A stretch of 64,000 nucleotides of DNA, taken from IMG/VR virus record IMGVR_UViG_3300017755_000003, positions 20,218 through 84,217 of that record; one strand, given 5' to 3'. Under the pieces are notes generated by a model that did no database searches, was not told the DNA's origin, and worked only from the letters and a program-made list of their open reading frames with translations. The stretch is from a virus. Position numbers and translations under genes: made by a program. Shown piece by piece: positions 1 to 8,657 of this stretch (positions are counted from its first letter, which is position 1; each line of letters begins with the position of its first letter).

Positions 1-3000
1 TTAGTATTAAGTTCAGCACAGAGTTTAACTAACGATGTTGCTTTATCTTTCAACACATCATACAGAACAGGTGATGTTGTTAGAGTTGGTGGTTACACAT
101 ATCTTGCAATAGCAGATACAACAGGTAACAGACCACCAAACGCAAGTTACTGGGAAAAACTTAACGAAGGTATTAACTGGAGAGACAGTTGGACTAACGC
201 AACTTACTATGACGTAGGTGATGCTGTTAGAGGTATTAACAACGTTAACTCTTATATTTGTGTAACTGCACATACATCAGATCAAACTTCTGCACAGAAC
301 AGACCAGATCAAGATGTTGACGGTAGTGAATGGAAATTAATTTCAGGTGGTGCTGAGTCAGGCAACTTAACAACTGCTGGTGACTTATTGTACTACGGTG
401 GATCAGGACCAGCTAGATTACCAGTAGGTATTGCAGGACAGGTATTAAAAGTAAATGACGCCGGGAATGCTCCGGAATGGTCATATTTTGGACAAGTAGA
501 TCAAGTTTATTATGTAAGTCCAGCAGGTAAAGATGAAGCGGCACCAGGATATGGTGTTACTATTGACAAACCTTGGAAAACATTAAGACATAGTTTACGT
601 GAAATTAAACGTGGACCAAGAAATCCAATTCTAGCAGATATTTTAACAAGAAACAAACACTTTATCCAAGTTGAAGCAGGTAAAGAATATCCAGCTTACC
701 AAATTGCAAATGCAGGTGGTAGTGGTATTTGGAACGGCTTTACTTTTGACAATGCAAAATGTCAAAGAGATATGGGATTAATCACTGACGCAATCATACA
801 TGATTTAAGACATGGTGGTAATGAGCGTTCAAGAGAGATGGCACAGGCATACTTTAGCACAGGTGGTGCTTCATATGTTGCAGGACAAGAAGCAAATACA
901 GTAGAAGTTATTAATTACGCAAATACAATGATGCAGAGAATTGCACAGAACTTAACTGTTACAACAAATTACCAAGCATTAAACGGTATTGCCGTAAACG
1001 CAAGAGTATTACAATATACTTCAGCTCTATCACCAGAGACTGGAAATACAACAATAATTGCGGCCTTACTTGCTACTATTACAGAAGTTATTACAGCAGG
1101 AAACTTAACAGGATTAAATCCTAAAGTAAAACCAAACACAACATTATTTGTTAAAACAGGAAAATTTACAGAAGTACTTCCGTTGATTGTACCGGCAGAT
1201 ACAGCAGTTGTTGGTGACGAATTACGTTCAACAGAGATTGGTGTATACCCAACAGGTATAACAGGAACAAATGATGCTACACTTTCAATGGCGGCTTTAA
1301 CTAGAATCAAAGCTGTTATGAGTGATTTAATTTTAGGTAACGCAATTACAAAAACACCAGCAGGTGCAATGGTTAAAGTTGATACTTTTAGTGCCGCTGA
1401 CGCAAGTAGAACACAAGGTAGCTACACAGGTGTTGCAGGAGCAAGTGCAGGATCAGGAACAGTTGGTACGTTTGACGTAACTGTTGATGCAAATGGTGCC
1501 GTAACAGCAGTAACAGTTGTTACTGGTGGATCAGGACACGTACTTAACGATACAATTACAATTAACGACTCAGTACTAGGTGGCGGAGGCGGAGCAAACT
1601 TTACTTGTGACGTTTCGGAGATTGCCGCAGGTAATACACAAACACAAAATGATGCTTTACCAGATGGTGATGCAACAGCAGTAACTACTATGACTGGTTT
1701 AATTGATGATATCACTAACAAAATTAACTTTGGTGTAAACGGTGTAGGTTCAGACATTGTTGTAACAGGACAAACTACAACGAATGCTAGAGCAGGCGAT
1801 GTTTATGCTAGAGGTACTTTGTATGCTAACTTAGACTTTATCATTGAAGAAGGTCAAGAATATATTAAAGCAAACAATACAAAAATGTACATGGAGAAAG
1901 AAGCAACATATGGTTCTACTCACGGTGCAAAATGTAAAGACGATTTAAAACGTTACATAGAAGCTATATTAGATGATGTAAGAGATTACGGAAACTACAA
2001 TTCAGTATTAGCGGCAAGATATCTAGTAAATGCGATCCAAGGATCTAATTTAGAAGATATGTTCTACATGGAAAACGGTACTGGTTTAAGAAACTGTACT
2101 GTTAAAGGATTATCAGGAACATTAGGTAGTGCAAACGCATATGGATCTAAACGTCCAACAGCAGGTGCTTTTGTTTCACTTAACCCAAGTTGGGGACCAG
2201 CAGATACAAGAGCTTGGATATCAACACGTTCACCATACGTACAAAACGTAACAACTTTTGGTACAAAATGTGTTGGAATGAAAGTTGATGGAGATATACA
2301 CGCAGGTGGTAACGATTCGATCGTTGCTAACGACTTTACACAGATCTTAGATCAAGGTATTGGTGCTTGGGTAACTAACTTAGGTAGAGCAGAGCTTGTT
2401 TCCGTGTTCTCATACTACGGACACATTGGATACCTAGCAGAAAACGGCGGAAAAATTAGAGGAACCAACGGTAACAGTTCATATGGTGACTTTGGTTGTG
2501 TTGCAGAAGGTGTTGATTTAACAGAATCACCAATTGAAGCATTTGTTGATAACAGATCATTTGATGCACTTGTAGGTGCAACTATAACTGATAACAATAA
2601 TATCATTGCAATAGAATATCAAAATGCAGGAAGAGATTACACACCATCCACAACAACAATTAGTTTCAGTGGTGACGGTTATGGTATAACAGGATTAACT
2701 CCTGTTGTAGTAACAGGTGGTTTAATGGAAGTTAGAATGACAGGTGACGCTACAACATTTGGTGGCGCTGATTACAAAACTGCAACTAACACTCCACAGG
2801 CAGGTACCGCAACAGAAATTACTTTATCCAACACTGACGTGGCGTTAAGTGCGGCGTATGTTGGAATGGCAGTATTCATTACAGGTGGTAAAGGTGCTGG
2901 ACAGTATGGTTATGTTAACACATACAACGCAGGTACTAAAGTTGCTACAATTAAAAAATATTCAGACAACAGTGATGGTTGGGAACAAATTGTAAGTGGT

Positions 3001-4872
3001 AGAGCTATTGAAGCCGCGTTAGACAACACAACAGTTTATAGTGTTGAGCCAAGAGTTGTTGTACAGGCTCCAGGAAATGATGGATCAACAGCAACATCAA
3101 CTGCATTATGTAGAGCCAAAGTTGCAGATGGAAAAATTAGTGAAGTAAGAATTATCCACCCAGGAAGTTCTTATACAACTGCACCAACAGTAACATTTAC
3201 AGATCCTAACAATACAGCAGATGCTCCATTAGAAACATTTGTTGGTGATGGTGTATTAGCACAACCGGCATTTACTTCAAGAGGTACAGGTTGGACAACT
3301 TTAAGTGCAACTATTGAAGATGTAGGTCAAGAAAAAGATATCACAGGTGTTACCTTTACTGCTAATCCTTATGCAGAAATATTATTAACTGCAAACAAAG
3401 AATATATTGCAGATGAAACAGTGGCTTGGATTAACAATAAGATTGCTACAGAACCAAACTCAACTACTTGGGGTGGATTTATTTACGATTCAGTTAAGTG
3501 TGAAAGAGATACTAAACTAATCATTGACGCTATGTTACATGATATTAAGTTTGGTGGAACTAGAGAAACACTTAAGGCGGCTAAGGCTTACTGGATTGGT
3601 ACACAATCACAAGTAACTGGACAACAAACACAAACAGTATTATCATTGTTACAAGCAAAAGTAATTATTAATGATTACGTAATGGATAATGCGGCTTACA
3701 CTTCTTTACAGTCAGTAACTTCACAAACTACAAACAGTAACAATGGTGAAGCGGCGGCACAAACTAAAGTTGCAGAATTGTTTGCACTTATAACTGAAGT
3801 AATTAATAACGGTTTAGGTGCGGCAGATAGTTTCCCAGCAGGACCTGGTGTGGTTAACTTAACAGTTGCAACACATAACTTGTTAGACAGAACAAAAATT
3901 TCAATTAAAGAAGTTGGTGGTACAACACAGATTAATGCAAACAACTATTATGTAAAAGTTATTGATGCAAATACTTTACAACTTTATATTGATAAAGATT
4001 TATTATTCCCAGCAGTACTTACAACTGGAACAGCTTATAGTTCAGGTGGTAAGATTACATTTGGTGCTGGTTACAGAGATGCAAAACAATCTGGAAAATA
4101 TGTACAGGTTGAAGGTATGTTAGCCATACCACAAGCGGGTGCTAACGTAGTACTTGCTGATCAGCCAAACATATTCTTTAAACTTGTTAGTGTTACGAAC
4201 TTGACAGGGTCAGGACCATACGCGGCACTATTACAAATTTCACCAGATCAAGAAATTGACAATGCACCAGCACATGGTGTAAAAGTTGAGATGAGAATTA
4301 GATATTCACAGGTACGTTTGACAGGACATGACTTCCTAGATATTGGTACAGGTGGATTTACTACAACAAATTATCCTGGAACACCAACTATACCATCAGA
4401 TCCATTAGATGAAGCAGTTACTGGTGGAGGCGGAAGAGTATTCTTTACGTCAACTGACCAAGATGGTAACTTTAGAGTTGGTGGATTGTTCAACGTTGAA
4501 CAGGCAACTGGTATTGCTACCCTAAATGCTGATGCATTTAGTATTTCAGGATTACAAGAACTACAGCTTGGTAGTGTTGCATTAGGTGGAACAGGTGCTA
4601 CAATTAACGAGTTTAGTACAGATGGAACATTTACAGCAAATAGTGATAGCATTGTGCCAACACAGAAGGCAATTAAGACATATATTACCTCCCAAATTGG
4701 TGGCGGTGCTTCAGAATTGAACGTAAATACAGTTACAGCTGGTGTAGTACATATTAGCGGAAACACGATTACAACAACGACGGCGGTTCCGATAAATATA
4801 ACTGCAACAATGAACTTTACTGGTGGTATTAGTGGATCACCGGTAGCGATGCAACAATTTATATTGAGTTAA
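1..4872 (+). CDS. Giant tail-fibre-like virion protein, 5' end outside window
   Basis: The frame is open from base 1, so this is a partial gene with at least 1623 residues visible; the TTG at 388 is internal. The first ~120 visible residues hold two repeats resembling CBM5/12 chitin-binding modules (YRTGDVV..GGYTYLA....PP...YWEKL, then YYDVGDAV....SYICV). Three copies follow of a module with a KCxRD/KCKDD core (near residues 250, 645 and 1163), also present in the 17274 gene. A stretch near 1390-1620 (SAADASRT...LGGGGGA) also recurs there. The C-terminal part (FFTSTDQDGNFRVG...NADAFSISGLQEL) matches a block I know from cyanophage fibre-like proteins. Likely a distal tail or baseplate fibre that binds the cell surface; the exact T4 equivalent is unknown. 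Confidence 0.8.
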   Translation, partial: LVLSSAQSLTNDVALSFNTSYRTGDVVRVGGYTYLAIADTTGNRPPNASYWEKLNEGINWRDSWTNATYYDVGDAVRGINNVNSYICVTAHTSDQTSAQNRPDQDVDGSEWKLISGGAESGNLTTAGDLLYYGGSGPARLPVGIAGQVLKVNDAGNAPEWSYFGQVDQVYYVSPAGKDEAAPGYGVTIDKPWKTLRHSLREIKRGPRNPILADILTRNKHFIQVEAGKEYPAYQIANAGGSGIWNGFTFDNAKCQRDMGLITDAIIHDLRHGGNERSREMAQAYFSTGGASYVAGQEANTVEVINYANTMMQRIAQNLTVTTNYQALNGIAVNARVLQYTSALSPETGNTTIIAALLATITEVITAGNLTGLNPKVKPNTTLFVKTGKFTEVLPLIVPADTAVVGDELRSTEIGVYPTGITGTNDATLSMAALTRIKAVMSDLILGNAITKTPAGAMVKVDTFSAADASRTQGSYTGVAGASAGSGTVGTFDVTVDANGAVTAVTVVTGGSGHVLNDTITINDSVLGGGGGANFTCDVSEIAAGNTQTQNDALPDGDATAVTTMTGLIDDITNKINFGVNGVGSDIVVTGQTTTNARAGDVYARGTLYANLDFIIEEGQEYIKANNTKMYMEKEATYGSTHGAKCKDDLKRYIEAILDDVRDYGNYNSVLAARYLVNAIQGSNLEDMFYMENGTGLRNCTVKGLSGTLGSANAYGSKRPTAGAFVSLNPSWGPADTRAWISTRSPYVQNVTTFGTKCVGMKVDGDIHAGGNDSIVANDFTQILDQGIGAWVTNLGRAELVSVFSYYGHIGYLAENGGKIRGTNGNSSYGDFGCVAEGVDLTESPIEAFVDNRSFDALVGATITDNNNIIAIEYQNAGRDYTPSTTTISFSGDGYGITGLTPVVVTGGLMEVRMTGDATTFGGADYKTATNTPQAGTATEITLSNTDVALSAAYVGMAVFITGGKGAGQYGYVNTYNAGTKVATIKKYSDNSDGWEQIVSGRAIEAALDNTTVYSVEPRVVVQAPGNDGSTATSTALCRAKVADGKISEVRIIHPGSSYTTAPTVTFTDPNNTADAPLETFVGDGVLAQPAFTSRGTGWTTLSATIEDVGQEKDITGVTFTANPYAEILLTANKEYIADETVAWINNKIATEPNSTTWGGFIYDSVKCERDTKLIIDAMLHDIKFGGTRETLKAAKAYWIGTQSQVTGQQTQTVLSLLQAKVIINDYVMDNAAYTSLQSVTSQTTNSNNGEAAAQTKVAELFALITEVINNGLGAADSFPAGPGVVNLTVATHNLLDRTKISIKEVGGTTQINANNYYVKVIDANTLQLYIDKDLLFPAVLTTGTAYSSGGKITFGAGYRDAKQSGKYVQVEGMLAIPQAGANVVLADQPNIFFKLVSVTNLTGSGPYAALLQISPDQEIDNAPAHGVKVEMRIRYSQVRLTGHDFLDIGTGGFTTTNYPGTPTIPSDPLDEAVTGGGGRVFFTSTDQDGNFRVGGLFNVEQATGIATLNADAFSISGLQELQLGSVALGGTGATINEFSTDGTFTANSDSIVPTQKAIKTYITSQIGGGASELNVNTVTAGVVHISGNTITTTTAVPINITATMNFTGGISGSPVAMQQFILS

Positions 4873-4886
4873 AAGGAGACTAAATT

Positions 4887-5207
4887 ATGGCCACAGGAAG
4901 ATTAGGACACGCAGATTTGGCGGCGGCTACAGATACTTCTCTTTACACTTGTCCAACTAACACTTTTTCAATTGTTACTTGTTCAATATGTAACAGAGGG
5001 AATGCGGCTGTGTCAGTTAGAATTGCGGTTGCTAGTGCGGGAACACCCGTAAACAGCGAATACATTGAGTATGATGTAGAGTTGTTACCCAAAGGGGTAT
5101 TAGAAAGATCAGGTATTGCATTGGCGGCAGGGCAAATACTTGTAGTATACTCGAGTGCCGTTAACGTAAGTGCTGTAGCGATGGGCATTGAAACATCAAC
5201 AGCATAG
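4887..5207 (+). CDS. Small virion protein (tail-fibre module)
   Basis: A 106-residue protein with no signal peptide and mostly beta-type sequence (hydrophobic and polar residues alternate). It starts at an ATG 14 bases after the giant fibre gene, with AAAAGGAG as ribosome site. Proteins of this size and style occur among marine T4-like phage tail genes as structural proteins of unknown role. Position between fibre genes suggests a fibre tip, collar or attachment protein, but no motif fixes the function. Confidence 0.6.
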   Translation: MATGRLGHADLAAATDTSLYTCPTNTFSIVTCSICNRGNAAVSVRIAVASAGTPVNSEYIEYDVELLPKGVLERSGIALAAGQILVVYSSAVNVSAVAMGIETSTA

Positions 5208-5214
5208 ATAAATA
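5207..5214 (+). promoter_or_regulatory. T4-type late promoter box GATAAATA
   Basis: One mismatch to the T4 late consensus TATAAATA. It overlaps the stop codon of the preceding gene. Predicted start is near 5220, followed by the ribosome site AAGGAAG and the ATG at 5232. Confidence 0.6.
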
Positions 5215-5231
5215 CATAAAAGGAAGATAAA

Positions 5232-5564
5232 ATGGGAAGATATATATCAACAACTGGAACTGCAAGTAGTGTTATCCGTAACGTAAGTACTACTTTCACT
5301 GCCACGGTTAATGATCGTATTCTTGCTAACTCATCAGGTGGAGCATTTACAGTGACTCTACCATTAAACAGTTCTTTACTGGTTAATGATGTAGTTCAAA
5401 TCGTCGACGTAACGGGTTCGTTTAACACAAACAACGTAACATTAAGTCGTAACGGTAGTAAGATTCAGAATTTAAGCGAGGACTTGGTGCTAGACATTAA
5501 CAATATTGCGGTTACAATGATTTATACTGGATCAACCTACGGTTGGATTATTTCAGGAACGTAA
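5232..5564 (+). CDS. Small virion protein, beta-rich
   Basis: A 110-residue protein. Its centre (FTVTLPLNSSLLVNDVVQIVD) and end (TMIYTGSTYGWIISG) resemble the small beta-sandwich repeats at the ends of marine phage tail fibres. It has its own late-type promoter and an AAGGAAG ribosome site, so it is expressed with the virion genes. It lies just before the cysteine-rich trio. Function beyond a structural or fibre role cannot be read from the sequence. Confidence 0.6.
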   Translation: MGRYISTTGTASSVIRNVSTTFTATVNDRILANSSGGAFTVTLPLNSSLLVNDVVQIVDVTGSFNTNNVTLSRNGSKIQNLSEDLVLDINNIAVTMIYTGSTYGWIISGT

Positions 5565-5579
5565 GAGAGGAAACAAATT

Positions 5580-6320
5580 ATGGCAAACCTCAGAGTATTA
5601 ATGGGAGACCAAATAGAAGGTGCTTCAGTACCAACGAAGTTTTACTACGTCTATAATAATAATAGAGGTATTAACAACGGTGGCTGTTGCTGTCTATGGA
5701 CTGTACCAGCGTCAATTAAGAATGTGACGTTTGAATTATGGGGCGCAGGAGCGGCGGGAGCCGGTGCTTGTTGCTGTATGTGGAGTTCACAAAACGCAGG
5801 CGGTGGATCTTATTCAATAAGATCAGTGAACACTACACCAGGATGCCAATATACAATTTGTGCGGCAGGTAACGGAAACTGTTGCGAAAGAGATTGCTTG
5901 GGATATGATGGATCAACTTCATTTGTAAGTGGTTCAGGTATTTCAACAACGTGTGCTAGAGGTGGATGTACAGGAAGAACAAACTGTCATGCTCACTATG
6001 CCTACAACTGTTGCTTTGGTTGTTCTTGTATTTCAGGAGGAACACAAGGTGACTTTAGATTAGGACACTCTAGAAACGCACCACTACATACACATTATTG
6101 TCACAACCAAATGTGGGATTATGTAAGTGGACCACCAAAAGGTGGAATGACTAGACACGGCAAAGATTACTGCGGTAAGCCGATGACGTGTTCGGGTTGT
6201 GGATGGGGATGTGCTCAACCATATCCAGGAGACGGAGGCTTTAACGGAACATCATGCGGTGGTGGTTGCTGTTGGGGTCACTGGGGTTCTGGAGGAATGG
6301 TAAAAGTATCATACAGTTAA
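5580..6320 (+). CDS. Cys- and Gly-rich putative adhesin, copy 1
   Basis: A 246-residue protein with 26 cysteines (about 10%), including two CCC clusters (GGCCCLWT near residue 36 and GACCCMW near 62) and several CC pairs. The frame around FELWGAGAAGAG and GSGGMVKVSY is that of the glycine-rich domain found at tips of phage tail fibres and T-even gp38-like adhesins. Two paralogues lie at 7064 and 7848 with the same CCC-LWT, WGAG, CCC-M and C-terminal VVYY blocks. The cysteines could bind metal or form disulfides once outside the cell. Likely receptor-binding fibre tip (inference). The cysteine density is far above its neighbours. Confidence 0.6.
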   Translation: MANLRVLMGDQIEGASVPTKFYYVYNNNRGINNGGCCCLWTVPASIKNVTFELWGAGAAGAGACCCMWSSQNAGGGSYSIRSVNTTPGCQYTICAAGNGNCCERDCLGYDGSTSFVSGSGISTTCARGGCTGRTNCHAHYAYNCCFGCSCISGGTQGDFRLGHSRNAPLHTHYCHNQMWDYVSGPPKGGMTRHGKDYCGKPMTCSGCGWGCAQPYPGDGGFNGTSCGGGCCWGHWGSGGMVKVSYS

Positions 6321-6327
6321 ACATATG

Positions 6328-6335
6328 ACTAAATA
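6328..6335 (+). promoter_or_regulatory. T4-type late promoter box ACTAAATA
   Basis: Late-like box in the 32-base gap after the first cysteine-rich gene. Predicted start is near 6341, followed by GGAAGAAG and the ATG at 6353. Confidence 0.5.
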
Positions 6336-6352
6336 CAAAGGAAGAAGATAAA

Positions 6353-7048
6353 ATGGCTACAGAAATTACAAAAACATTTACATATGATATCCCCGACGAG
6401 TATTTGGCTCAAACAAACTCGAACGGAGATACCGCTACAGCATCATATACAGGACCAGACAAATTGTATGTGTTCGTAGATGAAGCAACAAACAAGAATA
6501 CAGACGCTCAACAACCACCTGATGAAGATTTTCATTACAATCCAAGTACAGATACAGCACCAGACGGTGAACGTATTGTAGAACTTGATTGTGCAGGTGC
6601 AGATACTTTAATGTGTGCTATATTTTTACCACACGCAGTAACTATTGCACAAGAGCAAGTAACAGTTGCACTACCAACAGGTTATGGAAACTATCAGAAT
6701 CCGTGGCCACCATATCCAGATCACGCATATGAGAGAACACTTTCTACTCATGATATAGGAACTGGTGATTGGACATTGACATGGAAACAACCATGGCAAA
6801 CTTGGGCAACATTGATTACGTTAAGAAACGATCGTCTAGATGCAACTGATTCAAAAGTTGCTAGTGATTCACCGGATGCTATTAAGCAACCGTGGATCGA
6901 CTTTAGACAAAAATTAAGAGATATTCCGGTTACATGGAAAAAAGGTGAATCAGATGAGTATCCAGCACACATGGTTAAGTTTCCAGAAGAACCAGTTGTG
7001 GGCGGATTTGCTGAACCACCCGCTGACGATGGCGTAGGAATAGGATAA
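6353..7048 (+). CDS. Tail-fibre-associated protein with assembly-chaperone-like motif, copy 1
   Basis: A 231-residue protein. The N-terminus (TFTYDIPDEYL...YTGPDKLYVFVDE) is shared with the 8658 protein (SYDMPDAYL...YKGPEKMWVFM). Near residues 165-200 is a line of RNDRL..SDSKVASDSPDAI..PWIDFRQKLRDIP type, which matches the W..YRQ.LRDIP motif of small phage tail-fibre assembly and tail-assembly-chaperone families. It alternates with the cysteine-rich proteins, which suggests that each pair works together as adhesin plus assembly partner. It may itself be a virion protein. Confidence 0.55.
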   Translation: MATEITKTFTYDIPDEYLAQTNSNGDTATASYTGPDKLYVFVDEATNKNTDAQQPPDEDFHYNPSTDTAPDGERIVELDCAGADTLMCAIFLPHAVTIAQEQVTVALPTGYGNYQNPWPPYPDHAYERTLSTHDIGTGDWTLTWKQPWQTWATLITLRNDRLDATDSKVASDSPDAIKQPWIDFRQKLRDIPVTWKKGESDEYPAHMVKFPEEPVVGGFAEPPADDGVGIG

Positions 7049-7063
7049 TAGGAGAGTAAACTA

Positions 7064-7834
7064 ATGTCTGCATTAAGATCTTTACTTCAACTAGGGGGCA
7101 ACGAAACGGCATTGTCGTTACGTACTGTGTATGTCTATCATACTAGTATGGATACAACACGTAATAGTAACCCAGGTTGCTGTTGTTTATGGACAGCATC
7201 ATCAGATGTGAAGTGGGCGGCTTTTGAGACATGGGGAGCAGGCGGAGACGGCGGCGGAGGCTGTTGTTGTATGGCTGGATTCCCTGGAGGTTCAGGATCC
7301 TACGGAAGAAAAATTGCAGAAATTACACCAGGTGCAGGATTTACCTTATGTGCAGGATCGGCGGGTTGCTGTCGTCCAGTAATGGGTTGTACAGGTTGTG
7401 GTAGTTATGCTTGTTCAGGTACTGGTTGCTGTGACGGAAGTTACTTCTGTTTATGCTCATCAGGAGGTGGATATGGTTGTGCTACTTGCGGATTTGGAAC
7501 TGCATGGGGCGGACATTGTGGATGTCCTAACTACGTATGTGGTTGTGTAAAAGGAGCAGATTTTAGTATTTGTGGATTCAACGGTGGTGGAGCAGGAACA
7601 TCTATGTGTTCTAGTTCATCATGGGAGAATATGACATCAGCACCATACGGCGGACAAAGTGCTAGAATGTCAAGAGATAATTGTTATAAAACACACGGTC
7701 GTGATAGTGACGGACCAGCTGACTTCCCAGGAGGAGGCGGTGGTACACTACACACTCATAACGGTACTTGTTACTGTGGTGGACCGGGAGCAGGCGGATT
7801 AGTAGTAGTTTACTATCAATCCGACATAGGATAA
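7064..7834 (+). CDS. Cys- and Gly-rich putative adhesin, copy 2
   Basis: A 256-residue paralogue of the 5580 protein with 27 cysteines. The order of blocks is the same: GCCCLWT near residue 39, FETWGAGGDGGGGCCCM near 55-70, a middle of many single and paired cysteines separated by Gly, Ser and aromatic residues, and a C-terminal GGPGAGGLVVVYY. The ribosome site is GGAGAG. Copies share the framework but differ in the middle, as expected of receptor-binding variants. Function is inferred from domain style and context. Confidence 0.6.
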   Translation: MSALRSLLQLGGNETALSLRTVYVYHTSMDTTRNSNPGCCCLWTASSDVKWAAFETWGAGGDGGGGCCCMAGFPGGSGSYGRKIAEITPGAGFTLCAGSAGCCRPVMGCTGCGSYACSGTGCCDGSYFCLCSSGGGYGCATCGFGTAWGGHCGCPNYVCGCVKGADFSICGFNGGGAGTSMCSSSSWENMTSAPYGGQSARMSRDNCYKTHGRDSDGPADFPGGGGGTLHTHNGTCYCGGPGAGGLVVVYYQSDIG

Positions 7835-7847
7835 GGGGAGTATATAA

Positions 7848-8648
7848 ATGGCAAGTTTAAGATCTTTTGTACCAGGCTATGATACAGGCGTTAAGGCTCC
7901 TCAAGCATTTACAGTAAGTTATGCTTGGAATTATGACCATAACGAAGCATGGCCAAGACAAGCTAGAGGCGTACCACCAAGTTCAAGATTTTGTTGTAAT
8001 AACAACGGTGGAAAATGTTGCTTATTTACAATTCCTTCAGGAAGTAGTTTTGCAGTATTTGAAATGTGGGGCGGTGGAGCATCAGGCGTAGGCGGATGTT
8101 GCTGTATGCAAGGTATGCCAGCTGACTCAGGTGGATATGCTATTAAATCAACAAACGTAACAGCAGGTGATCAATTCACAATTTGTGCAGGTAGATCAGG
8201 ATGTTGTTTATATGCAGGTAATAACTATGCAGGACATAACAGCTTTGTTATGGGAACACCAACAGGTGCTTCATGTTTCTGTGCAGTAGCTTGTGGTGGA
8301 TACTGTAGTAACTGTACTCACTGTCATGGTTACTTTAGTTGTTATGGTTGCTGTATGAACTGTTACAACTGTCAAATTCAACCTAATAACGTTGACTTTG
8401 GTATTGCAAGTTACACAGGTTCTTCACAAAGATCACAGCATTGTGGAGACAGAGGACTACAATTTACACCGGTTGCGCCAATGGCACAATCAGGACCAAG
8501 AATAGGACCAAACGGTTGTTGTACACGTGGAGGTGACCAATTTGGATCATGGCCAGGTGGAGGTGGAGTACACGGATCACCATACGGTGGTGGATGTTGT
8601 TGTGGATCACCAGGTGCCGAAGGTGCTGTTTATGTGGTATACTACTAG
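7848..8648 (+). CDS. Cys- and Gly-rich putative adhesin, copy 3
   Basis: A 266-residue paralogue with 27 cysteines. The first cluster is split (FCCNN..KCCLFT near residues 49-60), followed by FEMWGGG and GGCCCMQG, a middle with CSNCTHCHGYFSCYGCC, and a third CCC near the C-terminus before GAEGAVYVVYY. It follows copy 2 after 13 bases with a GGGGAG ribosome site. It has a longer N-terminal segment than the other copies. Likely a distal tail adhesin by analogy with glycine-rich fibre tips. Confidence 0.6.
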   Translation: MASLRSFVPGYDTGVKAPQAFTVSYAWNYDHNEAWPRQARGVPPSSRFCCNNNGGKCCLFTIPSGSSFAVFEMWGGGASGVGGCCCMQGMPADSGGYAIKSTNVTAGDQFTICAGRSGCCLYAGNNYAGHNSFVMGTPTGASCFCAVACGGYCSNCTHCHGYFSCYGCCMNCYNCQIQPNNVDFGIASYTGSSQRSQHCGDRGLQFTPVAPMAQSGPRIGPNGCCTRGGDQFGSWPGGGGVHGSPYGGGCCCGSPGAEGAVYVVYY

Positions 8649-8657
8649 GATATAATT

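Noticed and set aside
388-390. TTG as start of the first giant gene
   Set aside because: The frame is open back to base 1 and encodes well-formed repeats upstream, so the gene starts outside the window.
969-1757. Minus-strand open frames opposite the first fibre gene
   Set aside because: Val/Pro-rich shadows of Thr/Gly-rich repeats; no promoters or motifs.
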